NCBI GenBank assembly: GCA_030037185.1
Contig: JASHRR010001127.1
Coordinates: forward strand, 1 to 16,008
Source of the DNA: Xanthobacteraceae bacterium
GTDB taxonomy: Bacteria > Pseudomonadota > Alphaproteobacteria > Rhizobiales > Xanthobacteraceae
Direction of reading: 5' to 3'
DNA: 16,008 nt
Below are positions 1-7,841 of the stretch, one piece after another (positions within the stretch are counted from its first letter, which is position 1; every line of letters starts with the position of its first letter). The position numbers and the translations under genes were made by a program. The notes under the pieces are model-generated. The model was not told the origin of the DNA. It ran no database searches and saw only the letters and a list, made by a program, of their open reading frames with translations.

Positions 1-329
1 CGGCGGCGGATTTCATAGCCGTCGGCGCTGCTTTCGCCGATGGCCTTCGCGATCGCGACGGCAAGTTCCGGTGTTACGCGCTCATCGGCGTCGATCGATA
101 GCACCCATTCACCCGTTGCGAGCGACAACGCGAAATTCTTCTGTGGCCCGAAACCCTGCCATACATGCTGGGCGACGTGCGCACCTTTTGATTTCGCGAT
201 TGTGATCGTATCGTCATCGCTGCCGCAGTCGACCACGATGCGCTCATCGCAAAACGCGACGCTATCGAGGCAGGCGCCGATGTTCGCTGCCTCGTTCTTC
301 GTTATGATGATCGTAGTCAGCCTGGGCAT
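1..329 (-). CDS. Glycosyltransferase family 2, KdtX/WaaE-like (3' part outside window)
   Basis: Only the first 109 residues are present; the reading frame runs off the left edge. It opens with the GT-A nucleotide-sugar fold pattern MPRLTTIIITKNEAANI, followed by IVVDCGSDDDT (about 31-41) and the metal-binding DAD at 80-82 within WVLSIDADERVTPEL. The QGFGPQKNFAL segment near 58-68 is typical of the LPS-core KdtX/WaaE-like GT2 proteins, which transfer a sugar to inner-core heptose or a related acceptor at the cytoplasmic face of the inner membrane. The exact donor and acceptor cannot be read from sequence. The ATG at 329 overlaps the end of the upstream GT9 gene by 13 bp, so translational coupling is likely; only a weak TAGGTG-like ribosome binding site precedes it. 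The family is secure; an LPS-core role is inferred from family resemblance and the GT9 neighbour. Confidence 0.85.
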   Translation of the reverse strand, partial: MPRLTTIIITKNEAANIGACLDSVAFCDERIVVDCGSDDDTITIAKSKGAHVAQHVWQGFGPQKNFALSLATGEWVLSIDADERVTPELAVAIAKAIGESSADGYEIRR

Positions 330-1624
330 CCGACACCTACCGGTCCACGCCGGTAGTCGAGCGATGAAGCCGTGCAGCCATCTCCGCTGGCGAGAATTTT
401 CTCAATCCTTTCGATCACGACTTCAGCCGAAACGCCACGCATGCAAGCGTGGTGGTGTGGGCACCGACTGAGCTGGCGCAGATAGCAAGGTGAGCAGGCC
501 AGGGCCGCACTCAGTACCGAGTCCGGCCGCCGATACGGTCCGATCCACAGAGAATCGGTCGGCCCAAAAATACTGACTACGGGCCGATTGAGCGCGACGG
601 CGAGATGCATCGGCCCCGAATCGTTTGTGATGCAAATCGCCGCGCGGCGGATCAAGGCTGCAAGCTCGCTGAGAGTCGTCATACCGGCGAGGTTCACGGC
701 CCCCGGCGCAGCATCTGCCACTTGCTGACAGACGGCGCGTTCGCCATTCGATCCGATCAACAGTACCATCAATTTGTTGTGCATCAAATGACGTGCGACG
801 TGGGCAAAACCTTCGCCGCTCCAGTGCTTGGTCTCCCAGATGGTCCCGGGAGCGATAACCGCCAAACGCGAATCCGTGATGCCGCCGAAATATTCACCGA
901 GCAAGCGATCCGCGCGAGCAACAGAACTGTCGGGAATCGCGAATGAGAAATCGACTCCGTCCTCCGCCAGGCCTAGCATCGGGCCGAAGCGCAGGTACCG
1001 ATCGACCGCATGCATATCGAGCGTTGGAATGGAGAGCCTGTGCGTATAGGCGAGCCATGATCCCTCGCGAGCTCCTTGCCAGGCGTGCTTTCGGGCGAGC
1101 AACGGAATCTTGCGCGCCGACGCGCGCCACACTTCAGCGCGTGGCCGATCGAACCCCATTCGCTGCGCAGCGCCCGTTGCCAGAGCGAGAATCGCTGTTC
1201 GGAACTGACCGTGCAAATCAATCACCAATTCGTAACGCACGGATCTCAACTCGGCGATAAGCCGTCTTGCGGCGGCGACGGCTTCCCATCCCGACCACCG
1301 GCCACGCGACGAGGCCTGGTCACGATACAACACCACGTTGTTAATCGCGGGATGATGGCGCACGAGTTCGGCGATAGCTGGCTTTAGCACCCAGTCGATG
1401 CGTGCCGCCGGATATTGTCGCCGCAACCTGTTCACAAAGGGAAATGTGTGCACCACATCGCCGACCGCAGATAGCTTGATCAGCAGAATTCTAAAAGATT
1501 CACGATTCGGCAGGTCAGCAATATTGGCGATCAACGGGGGACCCCGTCGGCTACGCAAAAGGATTACAGCTTTAGCAGTTTCAATTTTGTCATGCAATGG
1601 ATGCCGACGGTTTGTTGGCGTCAC
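317..1624 (-). CDS. Glycosyltransferase family 9, lipopolysaccharide heptosyltransferase-like
   Basis: 435 residues from a GTG start. The GT9 core begins near residue 45 with RILLIKLSAVGDVVHTFP, the usual N-terminus of WaaC/WaaF-type enzymes. Other landmarks are VIDLHGQFRTA (about 134-144), APGTIWETKHWSGEGF (258-273) and the donor-binding CITNDSGPMHLAVALNRPVVSIFGP region (331-355). Family members transfer ADP-heptose or a similar sugar to Kdo or heptose in the LPS inner core. The GTG lies 1 bp after the stop of the oxygenase gene, favouring a coupled start, but no clear Shine-Dalgarno is seen. The approximately 44-residue N-terminal extension is unusual; an in-frame TTG at 1534 would give a more normal length but also lacks a good ribosome site. 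The 3' end overlaps the GT2 gene. WaaC versus WaaF versus another GT9 specificity is not resolved. Confidence 0.85.
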   Translation of the reverse strand: MTPTNRRHPLHDKIETAKAVILLRSRRGPPLIANIADLPNRESFRILLIKLSAVGDVVHTFPFVNRLRRQYPAARIDWVLKPAIAELVRHHPAINNVVLYRDQASSRGRWSGWEAVAAARRLIAELRSVRYELVIDLHGQFRTAILALATGAAQRMGFDRPRAEVWRASARKIPLLARKHAWQGAREGSWLAYTHRLSIPTLDMHAVDRYLRFGPMLGLAEDGVDFSFAIPDSSVARADRLLGEYFGGITDSRLAVIAPGTIWETKHWSGEGFAHVARHLMHNKLMVLLIGSNGERAVCQQVADAAPGAVNLAGMTTLSELAALIRRAAICITNDSGPMHLAVALNRPVVSIFGPTDSLWIGPYRRPDSVLSAALACSPCYLRQLSRCPHHHACMRGVSAEVVIERIEKILASGDGCTASSLDYRRGPVGVGCPG

Positions 1625-1625
1625 G

Positions 1626-2297
1626 CTAACTTAGCTTTTTGCGCGGGTCGGGCGAAACGCCGGCTGGCGTAAGCTTGGCGACCACTCGCTTGAGCGCCGC
1701 CGATGCGTGATGACGCAGCATGGTGATGCGCTGATCCTTTTTCGAACTGAGCCAGTTGAACTGGATAACGCGTCGAACACCGACGAACGGCTTGTGCCCG
1801 TGCCACGAGTTGCCAGCCCGTTCAAACGCCAACATCGTGCCCTCAACTGGAGGAATTTCGGTAATCATGTCATCAAGATCGTTATCGCCGCGGAGCAGGC
1901 GAAGCCGCCCGCCCGGTGCGTCCCAACCGGAATTCATGTAGATCAAAACGGTAATAATCTTGTTAGCAGAGTCGGTGTGGATCTTTCCGTCCTTCGCCGC
2001 GCAGCGGCCACGAACCGTGGTCGTCGTTGGCCTTCCGGCGAGAGCTATTTTAAATTTTTCCTCGAAAGCATCGCGGAATTCGGCGCTCTCCAGTTCGTCG
2101 ACAAACGTCCCAAACGCCGGACCATAGGTCAGTTGACCGAGAGGAAAGCTGCCTGGCCTCGAAATATCTGGGTAATCTGCGTTGATTAACTGGATCGCTT
2201 CAGGGCGGACGAATGCCGGAACTACGATGTAGCCGAATGGCTCGGTTGCAAGTGGAAGAGCCCTGAACTTATCCAAGTCGAGGAACGATATCGCCAT
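1626..2297 (-). CDS. 2-oxoglutarate/Fe(II)-dependent oxygenase family protein
   Basis: 223 residues. The double-stranded beta-helix metal site is recognisable: GKIHTDSANK gives His107 and Asp109, and SWHGHKPFVGVRRVIQFNW gives the distal His166 (or His168) and the 2OG-binding Arg175/176. GG at 129-130 followed by RLRLL is the usual strand before the core closes. This matches the prolyl-4-hydroxylase-like 2OG-FeII_Oxy_3 group. Such enzymes hydroxylate protein or small-molecule substrates using O2 and 2-oxoglutarate. The substrate is unknown. Because it is the first gene of a run with two sugar transferases (1 bp to the GT9 start), hydroxylation of a glycan or lipid component is a reasonable inference but not shown. 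The start is fixed by a strong GAGGAG seven bases upstream of the ATG. No signal peptide, so cytoplasmic. Confidence 0.8.
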   Translation of the reverse strand: MAISFLDLDKFRALPLATEPFGYIVVPAFVRPEAIQLINADYPDISRPGSFPLGQLTYGPAFGTFVDELESAEFRDAFEEKFKIALAGRPTTTTVRGRCAAKDGKIHTDSANKIITVLIYMNSGWDAPGGRLRLLRGDNDLDDMITEIPPVEGTMLAFERAGNSWHGHKPFVGVRRVIQFNWLSSKKDQRITMLRHHASAALKRVVAKLTPAGVSPDPRKKLS

Positions 2298-2304
2298 AAC
2301 GCAA

Positions 2305-2310
2305 CTCCTC
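2305..2310 (-). promoter_or_regulatory. Ribosome binding site of the 2OG oxygenase gene
   Basis: GAGGAG on the minus strand, seven bases before the ATG at 2297. It is the strongest Shine-Dalgarno in the three-gene operon and supports this gene as the translational entry point, the two downstream genes relying on coupling. Confidence 0.6.
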
Positions 2311-2420
2311 GGCCGCCGTTACCTTTGGCCGCGGCAGGGAGGGCTTTCGAGCGGCAAATTCGACCACCATCAGGACCTGTAAAAAAGAATTGCGCCAGCC
2401 GGCGCGGCCCTATTGTTGTG

Positions 2421-2579
2421 CCGTTTGTCACCAACTCCGCCAACCTATATGAATTGTTCGCTGCCCACCGTCGCATATGTGACAGATGCCGACCACATCC
2501 ACCAAAAAGCGATCTGATAATGAATTGCCGACTAATATGAGCCGCCTTGGCACAATTCCGTTTGTCACCGTATAAAGAT
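2421..2579. repeat. Two spaced copies of CCGTTTGTCACC
   Basis: Identical 12-mers occur at 2421-2432 and 2568-2579 in the same orientation, 147 bp apart, in the leader of the minus-strand glycan operon. Read toward the operon the word is GGTGACAAACGG. Exact 12-base repeats are not expected often in so short a region, so they could be binding sites of one regulator or parts of an old duplication. Function unknown. Confidence 0.4.
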
Positions 2580-3015
2580 CGACTCTTGAGTTTTGTTTCG
2601 AAAGGTAGGCGCGATCGCGGCTTCTATCACCGTTTTTTCAACGCCAATGGCACGAAGCAGAACCATCGTCGTCATAATCGAGCCGGCTGGACCGTCGGCC
2701 CATCGCGAGCAAAAGCACATACACGTCACGCTCTCGCTTTATGTTGGGGCGTGAGCTGCAACTGTATCGGTGAAGAAGACTGAGAATTAGGCGGGTGCCA
2801 GCAGTGAGAAGGGTGGAAGACGTTGTGTCGGATGTCAGACATCAGCATGTCGACTGCCGCCGGCATATAAGCAAACCAAATCCATAATGAATTCCGTTAT
2901 CGCCGTTTGATCGTTGACACCTTGATGTCGCCGCGAAATGTGGAACTGGGCCGCGAGATGTGAGGCCCGGGAATACTGGCCTTTGGGACATCTTGCGGGT
3001 CCGAACGATCGGTTT

Positions 3016-3966
3016 TGCGATCGATGGACTTTCTCTGCGCGGGCGTCGGTGCCTGGCTTCGCCGCGGCGCTCCTTGCCAATGTCGGGAAGCGGGCGTGGT
3101 TTCTGACAGATGGCGGATCTGGACCCTCCTGCTCTGCGCCCTCTATCCCAACCTGTCGCTCGCATTATCGAGGCCCTCACGTCCAGGCGCAAGTGTCAAC
3201 TCGGCCACGATAAATTGCCGCCGCTGCGCTGGTGGCTGGTCGAGATCGCCTACCGAGGCTTTCATTCCGACATCGCCTTTTATGCCCTCGGACAGCTTCG
3301 CGTCGTCGCGGCCTTTGCGGACGGGTGGGCGATCATGCTCGCATCGCAGCCTCCATTCTCGTCGTCAATGGAGTGCACTACCCAGCTGCAATTCTTGGCG
3401 CTTGCCGGATTGTCGTTGTATGGCGCGCTACGAACCGGCTGCCTCGTCCATTGGGCGTGTTAGCTGTTGTTTAGGCTAAGTATTTCGTGCTGCGGCCGTG
3501 GGCTCATCAGCATGTGGGGCCATCCGCTTTGGCGTTTCCTTGGGCCCGGATGGTGTCGCCTCGCGCGTCGATCGCACCTGCCTGGTGCAGCTTGCAGGGG
3601 TGTGGGGAACGGCGACGGCTCTATGCAGCAAGCTTCGTCGCCGATTACGATCACCGCTATCGCGCGGTGCTGTTGCGGGCGAGCAGCTGGCGGAGCAAGT
3701 TCCCGCCTGTTTTCACGCTCAAACCGGCGTGCCGCTTGCCAATGTGGGGGCACCATGAGGGTGGTCGCCCGTTCCAGACTATGACAGGACATCTGGTGCG
3801 AGATCGCGAAGGTCGATCCATATCACCCGGCACGAATCGTCGTCGTTCCTGCCGTGTTCCCGTGGCCTATGCGGCTGTGGCCCACAAAGCCGTGCAGCCG
3901 CCGCTCACCATTCCGATGCGGCAGCGGCGACGTGACAGTCTTCCGGCGCTGGCAGGTCGCAAGATG
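3016..3966 (+). pseudogene. Decayed GT39 (ArnT/PMT-like) integral-membrane glycosyltransferase
   Basis: No single frame is open, but successive frames carry pieces of one family in the correct order. WTLLLCALYPNLSL (from about 3120) is followed, in another frame from 3161, by RIIEAL, then QLGHDKLPPLRWWLVEIAYR and SDIAFYALGQLRVVAAFA. IAASILVVNGVHY (3343-3381) is in a third frame, then LQFLALAGLSLYGALRTG (from 3386) returns to the second. The C-terminal region follows with GEQLAEQV and FHAQTGVPLA (3678-3740), MWGHHEGG (3742 on) and AYAAVAHKAVQPPLTIPMR (3865-3921). The intact family has many TM helices and transfers sugars from polyprenyl phosphate in the periplasm. The central TM region between 3463 and 3678 seems largely deleted. 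Family assignment is from memory of GT39 sequences, not from a search; the frame-hopping order makes chance unlikely. Confidence 0.6.
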
Positions 3967-4031
3967 GATGCGAGGCGCAGTCTTAGCTGCTCGGGAAACC
4001 CGGAACCGGAGTTTGCGGGTTTGTTCGCTAA

Positions 4032-4196
4032 CTATGAGTCTGGCGGATGTTTTAAGGGCTCCGATGGCCGGCAAACAAGCACGAGCGCAATCGCGGCAAA
4101 CAAACACAAGGCAGCTCCCCCGGCCGCCCACGACACCCAACATACCCCAGCGATAACGAGCCCAAACGCCAAGCCAAATATATGCAAAGCTCGCAT
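4032..4196 (-). CDS. Small hydrophobic two-TM protein, function unknown
   Basis: A 54-codon frame beginning MRALHIFGLAFGLVIAGVCW. Residues 4-20 and about 25-42 (from AAGGAALC to LVLVC) are strongly hydrophobic, separated by a short SWAAGG turn, so it would form a membrane hairpin. The tail CRPSEPLKHPPDS is short and polar. An AAGGA ribosome site sits seven bases before the ATG, which together with the hydrophobic pattern argues for a real gene despite its size. It lies alone between the cytochrome gene (438 bp upstream, same strand) and the decayed GT39 gene. I do not recognise a family. A chance frame opposite the eroded region remains possible. Confidence 0.5.
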   Translation of the reverse strand: MRALHIFGLAFGLVIAGVCWVSWAAGGAALCLFAAIALVLVCRPSEPLKHPPDS

Positions 4197-4634
4197 CTAA
4201 TGTTCCTTCGGAGAGGCAACGCGTCGACGCCGGAATAATTCGATTTACGGATCTTCAATGATAGAATTGGGACCGGCTGTCCCAGCCAGAGATACGTAAG
4301 CTATCGGAATCATCCGCTGGCGACTGTCCCATAACCGACCCAGCCCCGTAGCGTATTGACGCGAATTCAGTCGCCCAGGCGGCTCAATCAATAGTTTGAT
4401 CCGGTGGAGTCCGGTACCTCAGAGAATGGCCCACATCGCTCCGGCCGTCGACAGGTGTGTTTTTCTCCGCTGCCTTAATGTGCGGACTTGTGGCGGTCCA
4501 CGTCGGGAACGGGCGGTCGGCTCAACCCGACCTCTTGGCAATCGCAGAAATGCCGACCGTTGCTTGCCCAAGATCAAAAGGTCCTGATGGCGACTGCCCG
4601 GCGCAAGCCGGCAGGGGAAATCCGTCAAGACGGC
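4197..4634. other. Gene-free spacer after the propeller-cytochrome gene
   Basis: No supported gene in about 440 bp. A 5-bp GC stem with a four-base loop (CCGGC gcaa GCCGG, 4599-4612) lies about 20 bp beyond the cytochrome stop and could slow transcription, but no T-run follows closely on the minus strand, so I do not call it an intrinsic terminator. The part next to 4196 should hold the promoter of the small membrane protein if that gene is transcribed on its own. Confidence 0.4.
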
Positions 4635-7508
4635 TCACGGAGCCTGTCGGCGAGGCTGCTGACCGAATGCGACGCGGTAGCCGGAGCCTGGCGGTACGCA
4701 GGTGAAGGTTGCTTCGTGTCCCGGCCTCACAGCAAGCGCGCGCATCGCGCTGTCCGTGACAGTGATGCCATTGGCGGTTACGAAGCTGTTGGCAGAGGGG
4801 TCAAACAGGAAGCCCTCGATGCGTTCCCTGACGACCGTGCTCGCCACGAGGTCGCACTCGGTGACATTGCCACCCAGCACCAGTGACGTGAACGGCGCGC
4901 CCGCACGCCGCTCGAGCAGGCTCAGCCGATCGCCGGCGGTGGCGGCATTGTCCTGACTGAGGGTGATCTGCTGCCCAACGATCGGCGCAAGATCGCTGTC
5001 GAACGCGAGCAGATATTGCTCGACGTCACGTCGGGTGGCGTCCGGATTGGTTTGCGGAAAGCCGCTGTTCGGCGTCGGATTGAACACCACTGCGCGGAAA
5101 AAGTGGAATAAGGTGTCGATCGAACCATCATTGAGGAAACCAAAGCCGCGAATCTGGGGCCCGAGATTCCCGGTATCAAGCCCGCCGAGGATGGCTACCG
5201 CCGGCATGCCGAACATGCCGATCTTGGTGTACTCGTTACGCAAATGCGGGACTTTGAAGACCTGCGGAAGCGCCTCGAAGCTGGCATTTGTGCTCGTGCC
5301 GAACTGTCCCTTGGCCGGTTTGAGCGCGTGGCAGCCATTGCAGGCGAAGGCAGACTTTCCAAGCACCAGACCCGATTGGGGCGCCAAGACGCCGTCCGCC
5401 GGACGCGGCCCGACGAAGAACGCTGCGCCGGCCTGCTGTGCCGGGGTTAACGAGTTGTCCAGGTTGCGCACCGGGTTGGGCGGCAGCTGGACCTGCAGAG
5501 CAAAGTCGGTGAAGGCCTGCATCTGGACCTTGGTCGGCTGTGCGACGGTGCCCAGCAGGCTCTGGAACGCCACGGCGAAATTGTTGAAGGACAGATTTTC
5601 GTCGGTCGCGTGTTCTCCGAAGAACCCATTGGAACGGTCGCCGCGCCAATGCATCGCCCCTGAATTTGTCAGTCCGCGCAGCGTCTGGGTTGTCATCGGC
5701 CCTTTCATCGGATGGAAAACATTGGCCTGACCTGTACCGTTGATCGGTGTGGTGAGCCCTCTGGGCACGGCAGATGAAGGGCGAAGCAGGATCGGGATCG
5801 AGTTGGCGGTGACCGTGGCGCCCGGACTTCCGAGGTCCCAGGCGATCTCATCCTTATCGGCGAAGATGTGGCAGCTCGCGCAGGACGCTTCGCCATTGCT
5901 GCCGAACGGCCGGGCATCGTAAAGCATCGACCGGCCATTGATCAGCGAAGGCGGTTCCGGATTGTACATGCGCACGACCGCGACCTCGAGGCGGGAGTCG
6001 AGATTTACGACTTTGACCGCGTTATCGAAGCGGGTCAGCGTGTAGAGCTGGTTGCGCCGTGCGTCCAGCGCGATGCCGCTCGGTCCGCCCCCACTCACGT
6101 CGATGTAGCGCGTGCTGGCCACGGTCGGGTCGAAGCTGTTGGCCTCGAGCGAGTCGGTATCAAACACGCCGATCTTGCTCGACCCGAAAGCCGCCACATA
6201 GAGCGTTCGTCCGTCGTCCGCGACAGCGAGGCCAAGGGGCGTTGACAAGCTGGATCGCTGCTGGGTCACATCAAAGCCGGGATCACCCGGCAGCAGGGCG
6301 TAGTTGATCTGTTTGTTCAGGTGAATCGGGGTTACCGTTGAGCCGGTTATAACGGTGATGTCGGTCTCAGCTAGATGCCCAGTCACCGAGTGCCCTGCTG
6401 TTCGCTGGGGGTCCTCGAATCGGACCTGGTTCTGGGAATTAGTGTTCGAGACGTAGAGATGGCCGTTCACCGGATTGGCGGCCATGTTGAACAGCGTCGT
6501 ACCGACATGGGCGAATGCGGCGGTCTGCATCAGCGTTTCGGCATCGACAGCGAACACATCCGAATCCGGCAGGGTGAAACGCACGGAACCATCCCAGATA
6601 CGGCCGAGCTCGTCCTGCCAATGGCCGGTGGCGTTGTTGAACTGGACAATCTCGGAAACCTTTGGCGCCGACTCGCCCGACGTATCGGTCGCGGGGTCGA
6701 GATTGCCGCCGGGGCTGACCGAGGCGTCGAGCAGCACGCACGGCTGCGCGGAATTGAAACCGTCACAGATGCGGCCGTCGTTGATGACCGTCGTCTGGTT
6801 GCCGGTGTTAAAACCGGCGACATAGACGGTCATGCCGTCGGGGCTTACGGCGAGTGCGCGTGGCGTGTCGGTGAAGAAGCTCAGGATTTGAACTGGCGTC
6901 CCACCCAGGGTGGTGCCGAGACGGTTGGGATCGAATACCCAGACGTCGGCGCGGGGAACGCCCGGGGTGGTCAACTGCGGATCACCAGCGCCAGGTACAT
7001 TGGCAATTGACGGATCGGTCCGCTGCTGGCCGCGATGCGCGGTGGTAATGAAGGCGCGCACGTGGCCGCGCCTGCCGGCGAACACGATATCGCGCGGCTC
7101 GTCCCCGACCAGCAAGGTGCGCACCACGTGCGGCGTTCCAATCAATGAAACGATGCTGATACTGTCGGAGAGGTGATTGACCACCCAAACTTCGGTGTCG
7201 GTCGGGGCGGCGACCGCGACCGGCTCCAGGCCAACCGGGATCTGAGCCGTGCGCTCCAGCTTTCCGATGGCGATTTTGAAGACCTCAAGCGTGCCGTTGG
7301 GCGTATTGGCCGCGAACAGGGTACCGCCGTCGGGCGACATGGCAAGCGGTCGCACCTGCCCGCTTTCGAACGCAATGAAATCGGGTGGCGATCCGGCGCG
7401 CGCAGGATGCACGAACGACATCACTGCCATCAGAGCAGACGACGTGAAAGCGGCCCGCAGAAAAGCCGCTCGCTCCCGGTAGACCAAGCGGTGCCGCACT
7501 CGGGACAT
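4635..7508 (-). CDS. Secreted YVTN-type beta-propeller fused to a di-heme cytochrome c (MauG/CCP-like)
   Basis: 957 residues from the ATG at 7508, chosen because AAGGAGG lies six bases upstream and an Sec signal peptide follows (basic start, hydrophobic AAFTSSALMAVMSFV, cleavage near HPARA/GS at 38). The frame is open further upstream to the preceding gene's stop. Residues about 42-520 hold propeller blades of the YVTN/YncE kind, e.g. RPLAMSPDGGTLFAANTPNG, PRALAVSPDGMTVYVAG, LGLAVADDGRTLYVAAFG and PSGIALDARRNQLYTLT. Two c-type heme sites follow: CASCH at 543-547 and CNGCH at 723-727. MTTQTLRGLTNSGAMHWRGD and KIGMFGMP (Met765, Met768, candidate axial ligands) are typical of MauG/cytochrome c peroxidase-like proteins. 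The last 100 residues, with Cys885 and Cys937, match nothing I know. It should act in the periplasm as an oxidase, peroxidase or electron carrier; substrate unknown. Confidence 0.8.
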   Translation of the reverse strand: MSRVRHRLVYRERAAFLRAAFTSSALMAVMSFVHPARAGSPPDFIAFESGQVRPLAMSPDGGTLFAANTPNGTLEVFKIAIGKLERTAQIPVGLEPVAVAAPTDTEVWVVNHLSDSISIVSLIGTPHVVRTLLVGDEPRDIVFAGRRGHVRAFITTAHRGQQRTDPSIANVPGAGDPQLTTPGVPRADVWVFDPNRLGTTLGGTPVQILSFFTDTPRALAVSPDGMTVYVAGFNTGNQTTVINDGRICDGFNSAQPCVLLDASVSPGGNLDPATDTSGESAPKVSEIVQFNNATGHWQDELGRIWDGSVRFTLPDSDVFAVDAETLMQTAAFAHVGTTLFNMAANPVNGHLYVSNTNSQNQVRFEDPQRTAGHSVTGHLAETDITVITGSTVTPIHLNKQINYALLPGDPGFDVTQQRSSLSTPLGLAVADDGRTLYVAAFGSSKIGVFDTDSLEANSFDPTVASTRYIDVSGGGPSGIALDARRNQLYTLTRFDNAVKVVNLDSRLEVAVVRMYNPEPPSLINGRSMLYDARPFGSNGEASCASCHIFADKDEIAWDLGSPGATVTANSIPILLRPSSAVPRGLTTPINGTGQANVFHPMKGPMTTQTLRGLTNSGAMHWRGDRSNGFFGEHATDENLSFNNFAVAFQSLLGTVAQPTKVQMQAFTDFALQVQLPPNPVRNLDNSLTPAQQAGAAFFVGPRPADGVLAPQSGLVLGKSAFACNGCHALKPAKGQFGTSTNASFEALPQVFKVPHLRNEYTKIGMFGMPAVAILGGLDTGNLGPQIRGFGFLNDGSIDTLFHFFRAVVFNPTPNSGFPQTNPDATRRDVEQYLLAFDSDLAPIVGQQITLSQDNAATAGDRLSLLERRAGAPFTSLVLGGNVTECDLVASTVVRERIEGFLFDPSANSFVTANGITVTDSAMRALAVRPGHEATFTCVPPGSGYRVAFGQQPRRQAP

Positions 7509-7841
7509 GCAAAGCCTCCTTCCCGGCCTCTCACCGGCTTTGACGCGACGAAAGAAAGCCCTCTCCCCAGGCGCCGGTTCGCCCTTGGCGCTCGGCTTCA
7601 CGGCGTCATCCGTGACGTTGACGCCGTCCTCCCCTGCTCTTAGGCCGACCTCATTAGCTCGACCGTCCTTGCCCAGTTTCGCCGCGTCCGCGACGTCGCT
7701 TTCGATCGGGATGGCCACGCCTCCGCCGCTCTGGTTTTGCATCGCCCAGCATCCGCTCACGGCCGACGGCACGCGTTCCCGCATTTGTTGGAAGGCTTCA
7801 CCAGGATCGAGCGCGACAACGGCGGCCGGGCCGCATGCGTG
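7509..7841. other. Spacer between binding-protein and cytochrome genes, open in one frame
   Basis: The 333 bp between the two minus-strand genes are free of stops in the frame shared by both, running from the binding-protein TAA straight into the cytochrome frame. The translation (e.g. AIPIESDVADAAKLGKDG) has no family I recognise, and the signal peptide and strong ribosome site at 7508 argue that translation of the cytochrome starts after it. It could be a long leader, an eroded short gene, or chance in GC-rich DNA. It contains the inverted repeat at 7600-7627. Confidence 0.4.
7600..7627. promoter_or_regulatory. Perfect 9-bp inverted repeat in the cytochrome leader
   Basis: ACGGCGTCA and TGACGCCGT are separated by ten bases. 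In RNA from the minus strand this gives a stable hairpin about 90 bp ahead of the cytochrome start codon. No T-run follows. It could be a processing or attenuation structure, or a DNA-binding site; it may also split expression of the cytochrome from that of the binding protein upstream. Confidence 0.4.

Larger units (their letters stand above)
2298..3015. other. Gene-free stretch upstream of the glycan operon
   Basis: About 720 bp with no convincing coding sequence on either strand; the open frames of 70-85 codons have no recognisable motifs or good ribosome sites. It must carry the promoter of the minus-strand operon in its left part, but no clear -35/-10 pair was identified. It contains two copies of a 12-base word (see the repeat at 2421-2579). 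Its right end leads into the decayed glycosyltransferase, so part of it may be eroded sequence. Confidence 0.5.

Noticed and set aside
2835..3080. Possible insertion-sequence end at about 2900-3000
   Set aside because: No matching inverted repeat, no transposase motif in any frame and no target duplication could be seen.
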